Part shown: positions 1 to 8,844 of the stretch, in pieces
How positions within the stretch are numbered: position 1 is the first letter of the stretch
Layout of the letters: every line of letters starts with the position of its first letter
Assembly: GCF_025699485.1 (NCBI RefSeq)
Contig: NZ_JANUXN010000011.1
Coordinates: 1-64,000 of the forward strand
Source of the DNA: Thauera carbonicopians
Lineage (GTDB): Bacteria > Pseudomonadota > Gammaproteobacteria > Burkholderiales > Rhodocyclaceae
DNA length: 64,000 nucleotides
Reading direction: 5' to 3'
Translations under genes and position numbers: made by a program
Notes under the pieces: generated by a model
The model's input: only the letters and a program-made list of their open reading frames with translations
Told to the model about the DNA's origin: nothing
The model's database searches: none

Positions 1-32
1 AGCCCGAAGTGCCGATGATGGAAGCTGCGTAA
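1..32 (+). CDS. 3' end of an unidentified gene (partial)
   Basis: The third frame is open from the left edge and reads PEVPMMEAA before a TAA at 30-32. A perfect hairpin follows five bases later, which fits the end of a gene entering from the left. Too little is visible to name it, and it could be chance. Confidence 0.3.
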   Translation, partial: PEVPMMEAA

Positions 33-36
33 AACA

Positions 37-57
37 ACACCGGCCCGGGGCCGGTGT
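37..57 (+). terminator. GC-rich hairpin after the left-edge gene
   Basis: ACACCGGCC, loop CGG, GGCCGGTGT form a perfect 9-bp stem just after the TAA at 30-32. No T-tract follows on the plus strand, so this may be a weak terminator or an mRNA-stabilising hairpin. Confidence 0.4.
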
Positions 58-207
58 CAGGGGAATACTTGATCTGTGCAGACCACCGTATCTCAAACTG
101 GGCTGTCCTCGGGAAGGCATGCTTGGGAAATAACCAGCGTTTCCTTGGTATGAATGATGGCTATGCTGCAATGATCTCAATACTGAAAAAGTCAAGAAGG
201 AGGGGGC

Positions 208-411
208 GTGGCTTTTTTGGCAATCAAGGTTTTCAAGGTTCTGGTGTTCTTTTTTGTTTTTTTGCTGATTAGCCATTACGCTGTTTTCGATAAAGAACTA
301 TCAAGGGCATTCCGCTGCTCCTTGATTGCAGGCGCCGTTCTGCTTCTTGTCGATGTCATCGTGCCCACTTTGTTTGTCTATCTGTATCGTTCGTTCTTCG
401 TGCTTTCTTGA
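208..411 (+). CDS. small two-helix membrane protein, unknown function
   Basis: 67-residue protein starting at GTG, preceded by a strong Shine-Dalgarno (AAGGAGG) at a normal distance. It is almost entirely hydrophobic: one membrane segment at about residues 4-23, a short charged linker (DKELSR), and a second segment at about 37-62. Base composition is visibly lower in GC than the housekeeping genes. It converges on the broken Slam gene that ends at 429. I recognise no family. The good ribosome site and the membrane-protein pattern are the reasons to call it; the function is unknown. Confidence 0.5.
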   Translation: MAFLAIKVFKVLVFFFVFLLISHYAVFDKELSRAFRCSLIAGAVLLLVDVIVPTLFVYLYRSFFVLS

Positions 412-428
412 TCGATGGAGGCCGGACT

Positions 429-1907
429 TCAAAAGTTGTGCCGCAGCATCAGGCTCGCTTCGGTCTGGCGGAAGCCGAAGGCCCAGTCCAGGTTGCTGCG
501 GTTGATGCTGTGGCGCAGCCGCAGCTCGGGCACCAGCCCGGCGATCTTCCAGCCGTTCGCGCCCAGGCTGGCGATGTAGATCGCCTGCCTGTCGTGCCGC
601 CGCGCACCCAGGAAGCCGTCGAAGGCGTCGTTGCGGATCTCGCGGTAGATGCCCAGCAGGTTCACATACATGCCCGCCTCGCCGGCAAACTGGTGGTAGA
701 CGCCGGCGCGCAGCGTCCACTCCTTGCTGCTGGCCTGCGCCACCTCGTATTTCTTGCGCGTTGCGTCGATGCCGCCGTGGATCGAGGTGACGGGCGTAGG
801 CATGTAGCTGGCGAACAGGCTGGCCTGGTACTGGTCGTAGTCGCTGGTGATCCGCTGCGCCCGGTCCTTGTGGTGGTAGCGCCGGGTGTCCAGCGAGCCG
901 CCGATCTGCCATTGGTTGTCGAGCGCGTGGCGCCATTCCAGTTGCAGGCCGGGGGCCAGGTAGTTGGTGTAGCCGTCGCGGTAGTAGTGCTCCACGTAGG
1001 GCAGCATGCTGACGCTGGTTCGCGCATCCAGATACTGGTAGCCCAGGTACAGCAGCGCGGTGTTGCTGCTGTAGTCCTTCACGCCCATCAGGGCCTGGGG
1101 ATCGTCGTGCCGGTAATGGCTGCCGTAGCTGACCGGCCGCAGCAGCAGGTTGTGGTTGGCGCTCAGATTGAAGCGGCGCTCCAGCGCCAACTCGTAGTTC
1201 AGCATGGCGGAGCCGATGGGGTCGGGCATCTTGCGTTCGAACAGGCAGATGCCCCAGAACTCGCTCAGGCAGTCGCGCGAACCGTTGGTCTGGTTGATGT
1301 TGTCGTTGTAGCCCATGCCGAAGGCCAGGTTGCCGTGCCAGCCGGCGCGCGCATCCAGTGCCGACAGGTATTGCTCGGTCAGCACGCGGCCGTAGTCCGG
1401 CAGGGTGCTGCTGCGGGCCAGCTCGAAGGTGGCACGGGCATCGGCGTCGCGGTTGTCCTCGAACTGCAGACGGGCCAGTTCCAGCTGGATGCGCGCATCG
1501 CCGGGGTTGGCGGCATGGGCGCGGCTCAGGTGTTCCAGCGCCTGGCCGTAGAGGCCGCGATGGCGTGCCAGCAGGCCGTTGGCCATGTCCACCAGTTCGG
1601 GGCGGTAGTCGCGCAGCAGGCGGTAGCGGCCGACGAACTCCACCAGCCGGTCTCATTGCCCGGTGTTCAGGGCGATGTAGATGGCGGGTTCCAGGTCCTG
1701 CAGATTGTTGCCTACCTCGTAGATCCTGCCCTCGTGCACCACGGTGCCGGGCGGAGCCACCAGCGACTCCACCGGCTGCATGCGGCGCTCGGCGGTACGG
1801 CGTGTCTGATCGAGCAGGAAGCGGGTGTCGTCATCATCGGCACGGGCCGTGGAGAAGGGCAGGCAGGCCAGCAGCAGGCAGAACGTGGCGGTACGACGCA
1901 GGGACAT
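429..1907 (-). pseudogene. Slam-family outer-membrane translocator, interrupted by one in-frame stop
   Basis: Slam proteins (N-terminal TPR domain, C-terminal 14-strand barrel) move surface or secreted proteins across the outer membrane. The frame is 493 codons, collinear with the intact Slam at 7241-8725: signal peptide ending TARA-DDDD, the same VYEVGN and EPAIY blocks, TPR region, barrel, and C-terminal LRHNF ending in Phe. At codon 85 the intact copy has TGG after NTGQ, but here the codon is TGA (plus-strand 1653-1655). The frame continues without a shift, so one nonsense change splits it into an 84-residue N-terminal fragment and a C-terminal open frame beginning near 1643. It lies downstream of the receptor at 2111-5500 with no substrate gene between. 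Readthrough, a restart at the internal ATG, or a sequencing error cannot be excluded. Confidence 0.85.
461..605. repeat. 145-bp exact repeat, copy 1 (3' end of the broken Slam)
   Basis: Bases 461-605 are identical to 7273-7417 by direct reading. They encode the last barrel strands of both Slams. Outside this block the two genes diverge quickly at DNA level, so the identity suggests recent gene conversion or a hot spot of unequal crossover between the tandem modules. Confidence 0.85.
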
Positions 1908-1940
1908 GGGAGTTTCTGAGAAAGGGAAGGCTTGACTAGA

Positions 1941-1966
1941 ATGGAGGCCGGCGGACCGGCCTCCAT
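1941..1966 (-). other. hairpin in the leader of the broken Slam gene
   Basis: Perfect 11-bp stem ATGGAGGCCGG / CCGGCCTCCAT with loop CGGA. A nearly identical hairpin sits at the same place upstream of the intact Slam (8759-8782). It may reduce readthrough into the Slam gene or stabilise its mRNA 5' end. Confidence 0.6.
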
Positions 1967-2055
1967 GCTGGCTGACTAGCTAGATCGTTTCAGGGCAAGT
2001 GTTCCTAGCGCTTGCCACCGAATCTCATGATTTTCTCCATGGAAGGATGAGAAAC

Positions 2056-2079
2056 GCTGGTTCTTGGATGAAAACCAGC
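2056..2079 (-). other. hairpin directly after the left TonB-dependent receptor gene
   Basis: 7-bp stem GCTGGTT / AACCAGC with a 10-base loop, about 30 bases past the receptor stop. It corresponds to the stem CTGGTTTTT / AAAAACCAG after the right-hand receptor (9931-9951), where it separates the receptor from the secreted-protein gene. Confidence 0.5.
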
Positions 2080-2110
2080 AAAAAACCGATGAAGAGCGAG
2101 GGAGGGATAC

Positions 2111-5100
2111 TCAGTAGCGCAAGGCCAGATCCAGCCGCACGGTGCGGCCTGGCCCTGGCATCGGCACCTTCGCCATGGGGTCCAGGTAATAGCGGTCGGT
2201 CAGGTTTTCTACTGACAGCCGGGCGCTGAGCTGGCGGCTGAAGTTGTATTCGGCATAGGCGTCAAGCAGCATCACCGGCCGCCAGAAGTACGTGGGCGCT
2301 GCACCGCCGAGCAGGCTGACGGGAGGGCGCGGGCCGGTTCCATCCCACGCAGGCGTGTTTCTTTCCGCGGCGGCGATCCGTTCGATCTTTTTGTTGTTGG
2401 CGCTGCTGTGGTAGCGCATGCGCATGCCCAGATCCAGCTTGTGTTCCAGCAAACGGGTGCCCAGATCCAGGTTAACCGAGTATTTGGGTTGCAGACTGAA
2501 GTAGGACATGGTGCCGATGAAGCCGCCGGGCATGCACTTGGACCAGCGGTTGTGGACCGGGTCCAGTTGCACTGCGTAGTCTGCGTCGCACATGTCCTGG
2601 CGCAGCCGCAGCGTGGCGCCTAGGCCGCCGTAGAATCGGCCGGTATCGAAGCGGCTCTGGAATTCCAGTCCGCTCATGATCTTGCGGTCGAACTGGATGG
2701 TGTTCATGTTGCTGGTGCGGTCGTAGAAGTCACTGATGGTGTTGTGGTAGTAGCTCAGCTTGACGTCGGCCACCGGCACGCTGTCGAGCAGGCCGCCCAG
2801 GTCGTAGGCCATGCCCACTTCCCATGCGTGGTTACGCTCGGGCTTGAGGGCGTAGGGAAACTCTCCTACCGAGCCCGCTCGGTTGGAGAATTCCATGATG
2901 CTGGGAAAGCGCGCCATGTTGGACAGCCGCCCGTAGACGCGGGCGCGGTCGGTCAGCAGGTAGGACGCGGCCAGTTGCGCCGACCAGGCGTGACTGCGCT
3001 GTCTTTCCGTGTGCTGCCAGGGAGCGGCCGGGCGTACGGAGGTATAACCGCCGGGACTGTCGTCAAGCTGGTACTTCGGCAGCGTGCGGCCCTGGACGTC
3101 GATGGTTTCGGCCAGATCGACCGTGCCGTTGTAATAGGGGTTCTGGTTGCGATCGGCTTTGCCGTCGTGCAATTCGATGGGTACTTGCATCTTCCAGTAT
3201 TCGTGGTTGAGATCGTAGTCCCACTGGCTGTATTGATAATTATTGGCCGCCTTGTATTCCTCCCACTCCCGAAAGAGCCTGGAGCTCAGCTCCTGAGCGG
3301 CCTGGTCGCCCGGGTTATTGATAGAGTTCCATGTGGCGTCATATACCGCTTTCTGCATTGCTACCTCTTCATTGCTCCATGCCTGCCTGTATGCGACGTT
3401 TTGATGCGTATTGATCCCGTTTCTGGCCCACAAAGGATGCTGTTCGTCGCGCCGGCGGTCGGTTTCATCGTCGTGGCCCCAGAAGCTGCCGTAGCGGACT
3501 CCGGCACTGAGTTGCAGTCTGCTGCTGGCTTTCCAATCCAGGTTCATGCCGGCGCCGTATTCCTCGCGCCGGCCCGAGGCCGGCCCGAAGGCCACGTTGC
3601 TCTGGCCCATGCCCATCACGCCGTCGTTTTCCATGGCCATGCGATCCCGGTTGCGCGCGTACTGCCAGTCGGCCGCTACCGTCAGTGCCAGGCTGTTGCT
3701 AAGGCGGAAGCGGTTGCTGAGATCCAGCCCGGTGCGCACGGCGTGGGTGTCCATCCGGTTGCCGATGAAAACGTTGTACTGGCCGTCGGTATTGGGTAGT
3801 TTGTCGGGCGGATTGTCGGGGTCGAACATACCGAACATGGTCAGCAATTGGCATAATTCGTCGTTGGCGGCATTGGGGTGGTACTTGCACTGCGTCCATT
3901 GATCCCAGCCCATGTCCCGGCCGCCGACCTGATAGGTGACGTCGCCGTTCTGGTAGCGCGTGCTCTTGTTCTCAGTGCGCCACAGCGACATTTCCAGATC
4001 CAGCCAGGGGGAGTCTTCGGGCTTCATCTCGTAGCCGATCCGGTAAGTCTTCTGGTCGACGCGGCTATTGGGAAACGGGTACTGGAATTGGGTGCGAGCC
4101 AGTTGCAGGGAGGGGTCGGCTTCCACAACTGTGTTGTAGACCTCGGACGCAAAGGCGGGCATTTCGCCGAACTCGAGCCGGTTGTGGGTGTATGACAAAC
4201 TGATCTTCTGGTCGTGGGGCAGATACCAGTTGTTCTTGGCCAGAATGCTTTCGGCGGCGGTGCTGGTATAGGGGACTTCGTAGCCCGGCGCGTAGATCTT
4301 GGCCATGTAGGGGTACAGGCTGCTGCCGCTTGCGCCACGGCGAACTTCCGCATCGTATCGGTCGGCGCCCTTGGTGCCGGCAAAGTAGTTGCCGCGTCGG
4401 GCGTCGCTGTAGGCCAGCATTGCGTCGAATACGTCGTGCTTGTAGGCGCCGCTGATGAACACCTTGCGGTCGTCGCCATTGAAGTGCGACACGTCGCTGC
4501 GCTTGTGCATGTTCATCTGCGGTTTCAGGAACGCGACGCCGGAACCGGCCCCCCAGGGGCTGGCGGTGAAGGCGCCGGGGATGTCGCGGTAATCCTTGCC
4601 TTCGATTGCAAACGGGTTGTAGCCGTCCTTGACCGAGTTGCTGGCGGTGCTGGCCTTGAATTCCAGGCCCCAGCTTTGCCCCGGCGCAATGATGTCGCCG
4701 GCTTCGATGGTGCGGATGTTGACCGAGCCGCCGATGCCGCTCTTGATGCCGCGCGTCATGGACGGGCCCTTTTCCACCTCGACGCTGTGGAAGAGGTTGG
4801 GATCCACGTAGTTGCGGTTGTTGACGCCGCGTAGCGCCATCCAGACGTCCAGCGATTGCTGGGTGCCGTCCACCGTGACCGGGACGCGGCCGTTGCCGGA
4901 TAGGCCGCGGATGTTCGGGAACAGCGCCGAGCCGTGGCGATTGTCGGCGTTGTACACGCCGTTCATGCCGGCGAAGACATCGCCTACCGATACGCCTTGG
5001 TAACGCTCCATGTATTGACGGTCGACGTACAGGTTGGAAATGTCCTTCTCATAAACATTGTCATGGCCCACCTCGTCCTTGGTGCGCTCACCGGTAACCA

Positions 5101-5500
5101 GTACCCCCTTCAGCTCAGTCGCACTCGTCGACGCTCTGTCTTCGCCCGAAAGCTCGGACAGCACCGGGCGCAGCGTGTAGGTATCCGTAGCGATCTTCAC
5201 CAGTTCAAGGCCGCTGCCTTGCAATGCGGCGCGCAAGGCCTGCTCCGGGGATAGTTGGCCGCGTACTGGCGCCGCCTGCCGGTTGCCCACCAGGCCGGTA
5301 TCGACGGTCAGCGCGAGGCCGGCTTCGCGGCTGATGCGGTTGAGCGTGGCGGCGAGTGGCGCGGCCGGCAGGTCGTAGCCATGGCTACCGGCGGCGGACT
5401 GAGCTAGGACCGTGGCGGAACTCGCTCCGCTCAGGGTCAGCAGCAAGGCCAGGGCAAGCGGGCGCAGCGGAAAGGCGTGGACATGGGATGGGGCAGACAT
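2111..5500 (-). CDS. TonB-dependent receptor with STN signalling domain (left module)
   Basis: 1129 residues. A signal peptide ends near ATVLAQS. An STN domain (about 40-115, YDLPAAPLAATLNRISREAG) is the periplasmic module that contacts a FecR anti-sigma factor. A plug domain (about 130-290, with PNIRGLSGNGR and VEVEKGPS) and a long barrel follow, ending in LDLALRY. The length is well above the usual 650-800 residues, implying large extracellular loops of the kind seen in receptors that take ligand from protein partners. The start has a Shine-Dalgarno (CTGGAG). It lies after the sigma/anti-sigma pair (5591-7190) and before the broken Slam. Plug sequence is close to that of the receptor at 9958-13530 (shared ERTKDEVGHD, GDVF-GMNGVY, NIRTIEA). 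The ligand is not known; heme or a heme- or iron-carrier protein is inferred. Confidence 0.9.
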   Translation of the reverse strand: MSAPSHVHAFPLRPLALALLLTLSGASSATVLAQSAAGSHGYDLPAAPLAATLNRISREAGLALTVDTGLVGNRQAAPVRGQLSPEQALRAALQGSGLELVKIATDTYTLRPVLSELSGEDRASTSATELKGVLVTGERTKDEVGHDNVYEKDISNLYVDRQYMERYQGVSVGDVFAGMNGVYNADNRHGSALFPNIRGLSGNGRVPVTVDGTQQSLDVWMALRGVNNRNYVDPNLFHSVEVEKGPSMTRGIKSGIGGSVNIRTIEAGDIIAPGQSWGLEFKASTASNSVKDGYNPFAIEGKDYRDIPGAFTASPWGAGSGVAFLKPQMNMHKRSDVSHFNGDDRKVFISGAYKHDVFDAMLAYSDARRGNYFAGTKGADRYDAEVRRGASGSSLYPYMAKIYAPGYEVPYTSTAAESILAKNNWYLPHDQKISLSYTHNRLEFGEMPAFASEVYNTVVEADPSLQLARTQFQYPFPNSRVDQKTYRIGYEMKPEDSPWLDLEMSLWRTENKSTRYQNGDVTYQVGGRDMGWDQWTQCKYHPNAANDELCQLLTMFGMFDPDNPPDKLPNTDGQYNVFIGNRMDTHAVRTGLDLSNRFRLSNSLALTVAADWQYARNRDRMAMENDGVMGMGQSNVAFGPASGRREEYGAGMNLDWKASSRLQLSAGVRYGSFWGHDDETDRRRDEQHPLWARNGINTHQNVAYRQAWSNEEVAMQKAVYDATWNSINNPGDQAAQELSSRLFREWEEYKAANNYQYSQWDYDLNHEYWKMQVPIELHDGKADRNQNPYYNGTVDLAETIDVQGRTLPKYQLDDSPGGYTSVRPAAPWQHTERQRSHAWSAQLAASYLLTDRARVYGRLSNMARFPSIMEFSNRAGSVGEFPYALKPERNHAWEVGMAYDLGGLLDSVPVADVKLSYYHNTISDFYDRTSNMNTIQFDRKIMSGLEFQSRFDTGRFYGGLGATLRLRQDMCDADYAVQLDPVHNRWSKCMPGGFIGTMSYFSLQPKYSVNLDLGTRLLEHKLDLGMRMRYHSSANNKKIERIAAAERNTPAWDGTGPRPPVSLLGGAAPTYFWRPVMLLDAYAEYNFSRQLSARLSVENLTDRYYLDPMAKVPMPGPGRTVRLDLALRY

Positions 5501-5590
5501 GCGGCAGGCTCCAGAAATGATCGGGAAAAAGCTTCTTTCCCCTGTCTGCCGAACGAATCCGGAAAAGTGATAGAGCCCGGCGAAAAAAAC

Positions 5591-6625
5591 TTACCGGGCG
5601 GGCGCAGCCTCGATGCTCACCAGCCAGTTGCCATACCTGACGACGCGCACCGGCAGCGATGCGGCCAGGACGGCGAGCGCGCGCTCGCCGTCGTCGAGCG
5701 GCAGGGTGCCGGTTACGCGCAGGCCGGCGGCGTCCGGCGCCACCCGCAACAGTCCGGGACGATAGCGGGCCAGTTCGGCGACGACGGCGGCGAGCGGCTC
5801 GCCGTCGACCACCAGCATCCCCTCCTTCCACGCTTCGGCATCGGCCGCGGCGGGCAGTACGGTGCCGAGCGCGTCGGCCGTCAGATACAGGCGCTGGCCG
5901 GCATCGACCCGCTGTTCGGCCGCGCAGGCGGCCTCGGGCTCGGCCGGGCAGGCGGCGGCGCGGGCGAGCACGGCGGATTCGGTGACGGTGAGCACGGTGC
6001 CGTCATCGTCGCGGCGGACGATGAAACGCGTCCCCAGCGCACGCAGGCTGCCATCGGCGGTGAAGACGATGAAGGGGCGCTTTTCGGCGGGGTCTCGATG
6101 CGCGGTTTCGATGTGGACTTCGCCTGCGCGCAAGCGGAGCGCACGGGTGTCGGCGCCGAAATCGACATCCACCGCGGAACGGGCGTTCAGGACGATGACC
6201 GTGTTGTCGGGCAGCGTGACGGTCCGCCGTTCGCTGGTCCCGGTGCGATAGTCGGCAAGCAGGCCGCCGATGGGCTGATGGCGATCGACGAGCAGCGTGC
6301 CGAGACCGACGGCAAGGGCCAGCGCGAGCGTGCCGGCCGCTTCCTTCCACCCTGCCCGGCGCCTGCTGCGGACGAGGACACTACGGATCGGCGCCTGCCT
6401 GGGCAGCGCGCAGAGCTCGTCATCGAGCTGTGCCAGTTGGCGCCAGGCGCGGGCATGATCGGGATGCGCAGCCAGCCAGGCCTTGTGAGCCGCCCGGTCC
6501 GGATGCCCGGCGGCCACGCCGTCGAGCTGCAGCTGCCAGGCGATGGCGTCGTCGAGCACCCGCCGCGAGACGGGCCTGTCATCGTCGCGCCTACAGGCGT
6601 TCATTGCTTCATTCGGCCGTGCCAT
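5591..6625 (-). CDS. FecR-family anti-sigma regulator (left module)
   Basis: 344 residues. The N-terminal cytoplasmic region (DUF4880-like, with WLAAHPDHARAWRQLAQLD at about 50-68) binds the sigma factor. One membrane helix lies at about 97-112. The periplasmic FecR domain (about 125-225) contains the typical LPDNTVIVLNARSAV and LRLRAGEVHIE. It relays ligand occupancy from the receptor STN domain to the ECF sigma factor. The start used (6625) overlaps the sigma gene by 17 bases; ATG at 6604 is an alternative. Overlap and order (sigma, FecR, receptor) are those of fecI-fecR-fecA type systems. Confidence 0.88.
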   Translation of the reverse strand: MARPNEAMNACRRDDDRPVSRRVLDDAIAWQLQLDGVAAGHPDRAAHKAWLAAHPDHARAWRQLAQLDDELCALPRQAPIRSVLVRSRRRAGWKEAAGTLALALAVGLGTLLVDRHQPIGGLLADYRTGTSERRTVTLPDNTVIVLNARSAVDVDFGADTRALRLRAGEVHIETAHRDPAEKRPFIVFTADGSLRALGTRFIVRRDDDGTVLTVTESAVLARAAACPAEPEAACAAEQRVDAGQRLYLTADALGTVLPAAADAEAWKEGMLVVDGEPLAAVVAELARYRPGLLRVAPDAAGLRVTGTLPLDDGERALAVLAASLPVRVVRYGNWLVSIEAAPAR

Positions 6626-7190
6626 AGCGCAGTTCGTAGCACTGGCGGGCGACCTTCGTCAGGTATTGGCGCACGCGCGGCACCGAGACCCCGAGCCGGG
6701 CGGCGATCTCCGCATGCGTCAGGCCGTCCAGACGATTGTACAGCCATGCCGCGCGGGCCTTGGCGGACAGGCCGTCGAGCAGGCGATCCACTTCCATCAG
6801 CGCCTCGAGCACGAGCTGCCTCTGCTCCGGCGAAGGCGCCATCGCCGCCTCCTCTCCAGCCAGCGATTCGAGCCAGGCGCGTTCGAGTTCGCGGCGGCGG
6901 TAATGGTCGATGACCAGCCCATGCGCGATAGTGGTCAGGTAGGCACGCGGCTCTCGCACCCCGGAAAGCGGCTCCCGCCGGCTACCGAGGATGCGCAGGA
7001 AAGTGTCCTGCGCCAGATCGGCAGCCTGTTGCTGGCACCCCAGCTTGTGGCGCAGCCAGCCCAGCAGCCAGCGATGGTGCTCGTTGTAGAGTTCGGCGAC
7101 ATTGGGGGCTGCGGACACGAAACGACCCGGGAAGAAGAAAAAGCTGGCCGGCTGGGCGGCGCAAAGAAGGGAACGCTTCTCATTCTCCAT
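6609..7190 (-). CDS. FecI-like ECF sigma factor (left module)
   Basis: Up to 193 residues. Region 2 contains LAQDTFLRIL and YLTTIAHGLVIDHYRRR; region 4 contains a helix-turn-helix, LTHAEIAARLGVSVPRVRQYL. This is the FecI branch of ECF sigma factors. The N-terminal 24 residues, including a run of four Phe, look non-coding; a GTG at 7118 (VSAAPNVAELYNEHH) is a better match to family N-termini, although neither start has a clear ribosome site. It starts 50 bases after the intact Slam gene with no obvious promoter, so it may be cotranscribed with the upstream module. Confidence 0.85.
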   Translation of the reverse strand: MENEKRSLLCAAQPASFFFFPGRFVSAAPNVAELYNEHHRWLLGWLRHKLGCQQQAADLAQDTFLRILGSRREPLSGVREPRAYLTTIAHGLVIDHYRRRELERAWLESLAGEEAAMAPSPEQRQLVLEALMEVDRLLDGLSAKARAAWLYNRLDGLTHAEIAARLGVSVPRVRQYLTKVARQCYELRYGTAE

Positions 7191-7240
7191 TCAGCAGGTG
7201 GAAAACGTCAATGCCGGAAACGCGTGGAGCAGTCGGCTGC

Positions 7241-8725
7241 TCAAAAATTGTGCCGCAGCATGATGCTCGCCTCGGTCTGGCGGAAGCCGAAGGCCCAGTC
7301 CAGGTTGCTGCGGTTGATGCTGTGGCGCAGCCGCAGCTCGGGCACCAGCCCGGCGATCTTCCAGCCGTTCGCGCCCAGGCTGGCGATGTAGATCGCCTGC
7401 CTGTCGTGCCGCCGCGCGCCCAGGAAGCCGTCGAAGGCGTCGCTGCGCATCTCGCGGTAAATGCCCAGCACGTTCATGAACAGGCCCGCCTCGCCGGCAA
7501 ACTGGTGGTAGATGCCGGCGCGCAGCGCCCAGTCCTTGCTGCTGGCCTGCGCCACCTCGTATTTCTTTCGTGTCAGGTCCAGCCCGCCATAGAGCGCCGT
7601 CGCCGGCTGCGGCGAAAAGCTCGCGCTCACACCCCACTGGTACTGCTTGTAGTCCGCGCCGGCCAGTTGTCCTCGCGACGTGTACTCGTAGCGCTTGGCG
7701 TCCAGGCTGGTGCCCACCTGCCATCTCGGGCTCAGCGCATGGCGCCACTCCAATTGCAGGCCGTGCGCCAGATATTCACTGTGGCGATTGCGGTAGTAGT
7801 GCTCCAGGTAAGGCGTCACGGTGATGTTGTCGCGCGCATTCAGATACTGGTAGCCCGCCTGCAGGATCGCCAGGTTGGTGCTGTAGTCCTTGATGCTGGC
7901 CGTGTCCGAAGGGTTGGTGCGCGAGTAGTAGTTGCCGTAGCTGAGCGGGCGCAGCTGCAGATTATGGTTGCCCCGCAGGTTGAAGCGGCGCTGCATGGAC
8001 AGCTCGTAATTCACCATCTGAGAACCGATGGCGTCCGGCATGATCCGCTCGAAAGCGCACAGCCCCAGCACGGGGATGTAGGTTTCGCAGCTTCGGTAGC
8101 CGTTGGCCTGGTTGATGTTGTCGTTGTAGCCCCAGCCTACTGCTGCGGTGCCATGCCAGCCGGCACGGATGTCCAGCGCCTGGTGGTATTGCTGCACCAT
8201 CGCCTGGGCATCGGGCGGCAGACCGGCTTCGAGCGCGCGGGCAAAACCTGTCTGTGCCCGCTTGTCCTGGCTGTCCTCGAACCACAGCCGCGCCAGTTCG
8301 AGGCGGATGCGGGCGTCGCCGGGTTCCAGCGCGCTGGCGTCCTGCATGCGGCGCACGGCGGTGGGGTAATCGCCCCGGAAGCGCGCCAGCAGGCTGTCGG
8401 CCATCGCCACCAGGGCCGGGCGGTGCCCCCGCAGCAGGCGATAGCGTGAGACGAAATCCGGCAGATGCGACCATTGCCCGGTGTTGATGGCCACGTAAAT
8501 GGCCGGCTCCAGTTCCTCCAGCGTGTTGCCGACTTCGTACACCTTGCCTTCGTACAGCAGTGAGCCCGGCGGCGCGGCCAGCGCCTCCTCGGCCTGCGCC
8601 TTCTGCCCGAGCGCGCGCTGAGTCTGGTCCAGCAGAAAACGGGTGTCGTCGTCATCCGCCCAGGCGGCGGGCAGCACGAAAGCAGCCGCCAGGGCGAACC
8701 CCAGGGCCTTGAAGCGATGGAACAT
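7241..8725 (-). CDS. Slam-family outer-membrane translocator (intact)
   Basis: 494 residues. The signal peptide is cut after AWA (about residue 23). A TPR-rich periplasmic domain (about 30-185, with LEPGDARIRLELARLWFED) is followed by a barrel (about 190-494) starting AAVGWGYNDNINQ and ending LRHNF, with the C-terminal Phe used for barrel assembly. Slams (SlipAM family) translocate TbpB-like lipoproteins and, in Acinetobacter and Haemophilus, secreted hemophilins. The gene lies directly downstream of such a candidate substrate (8883-9899), the usual Slam-substrate pairing. Two Cys in an early barrel loop (about 15 residues apart) are also present in the broken copy. The last 145 coding bases checked are identical to that copy. 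Confidence 0.88.
   Translation of the reverse strand: MFHRFKALGFALAAAFVLPAAWADDDDTRFLLDQTQRALGQKAQAEEALAAPPGSLLYEGKVYEVGNTLEELEPAIYVAINTGQWSHLPDFVSRYRLLRGHRPALVAMADSLLARFRGDYPTAVRRMQDASALEPGDARIRLELARLWFEDSQDKRAQTGFARALEAGLPPDAQAMVQQYHQALDIRAGWHGTAAVGWGYNDNINQANGYRSCETYIPVLGLCAFERIMPDAIGSQMVNYELSMQRRFNLRGNHNLQLRPLSYGNYYSRTNPSDTASIKDYSTNLAILQAGYQYLNARDNITVTPYLEHYYRNRHSEYLAHGLQLEWRHALSPRWQVGTSLDAKRYEYTSRGQLAGADYKQYQWGVSASFSPQPATALYGGLDLTRKKYEVAQASSKDWALRAGIYHQFAGEAGLFMNVLGIYREMRSDAFDGFLGARRHDRQAIYIASLGANGWKIAGLVPELRLRHSINRSNLDWAFGFRQTEASIMLRHNF
7273..7417. repeat. 145-bp exact repeat, copy 2 (3' end of the intact Slam)
   Basis: Identical to 461-605, with an offset of 6812 bases in direct orientation. 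Recombination between the copies would delete or duplicate one complete sigma-FecR-receptor-Slam unit. Confidence 0.85.
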
Positions 8726-8758
8726 CGGATTTTCCCGGCGAGGATGGAAGGAATAGAA

Positions 8759-8782
8759 TGGAGGCCGGCGAACCGGCCTCCA
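8759..8782 (-). other. hairpin in the leader of the intact Slam gene
   Basis: 10-bp stem TGGAGGCCGG / CCGGCCTCCA with loop CGAA, which reads UUCG on the transcribed strand. It is followed on the minus strand by ATTCTATT. It is conserved at the equivalent site of the broken Slam (1941-1966). It could attenuate Slam expression relative to the substrate. Confidence 0.6.
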
Positions 8783-8844
8783 AAGGTGCTACCCGTGCCA
8801 AACGATGCCCGGATGAGGATTCACCCGGAATCGCCCGTCTGACG

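Noticed and set aside
54-272. 72-codon frame overlapping the small membrane protein gene
   Set aside because: Weak start and no protein character; the GTG frame at 208 has a strong ribosome site and membrane-helix pattern.
408-1919. Long open frame on the plus strand opposite the broken Slam gene
   Set aside because: It is the antisense of a high-GC gene whose own frame has a signal peptide, TPR and barrel motifs; the plus-strand translation is low-complexity Val/Ala/Gln with no family features.
5523-5541. Hairpin GGGAAA / TTTCCC upstream of the left receptor as an operator
   Set aside because: Only a 6-bp stem, no counterpart upstream of the right receptor, so not distinguishable from chance.
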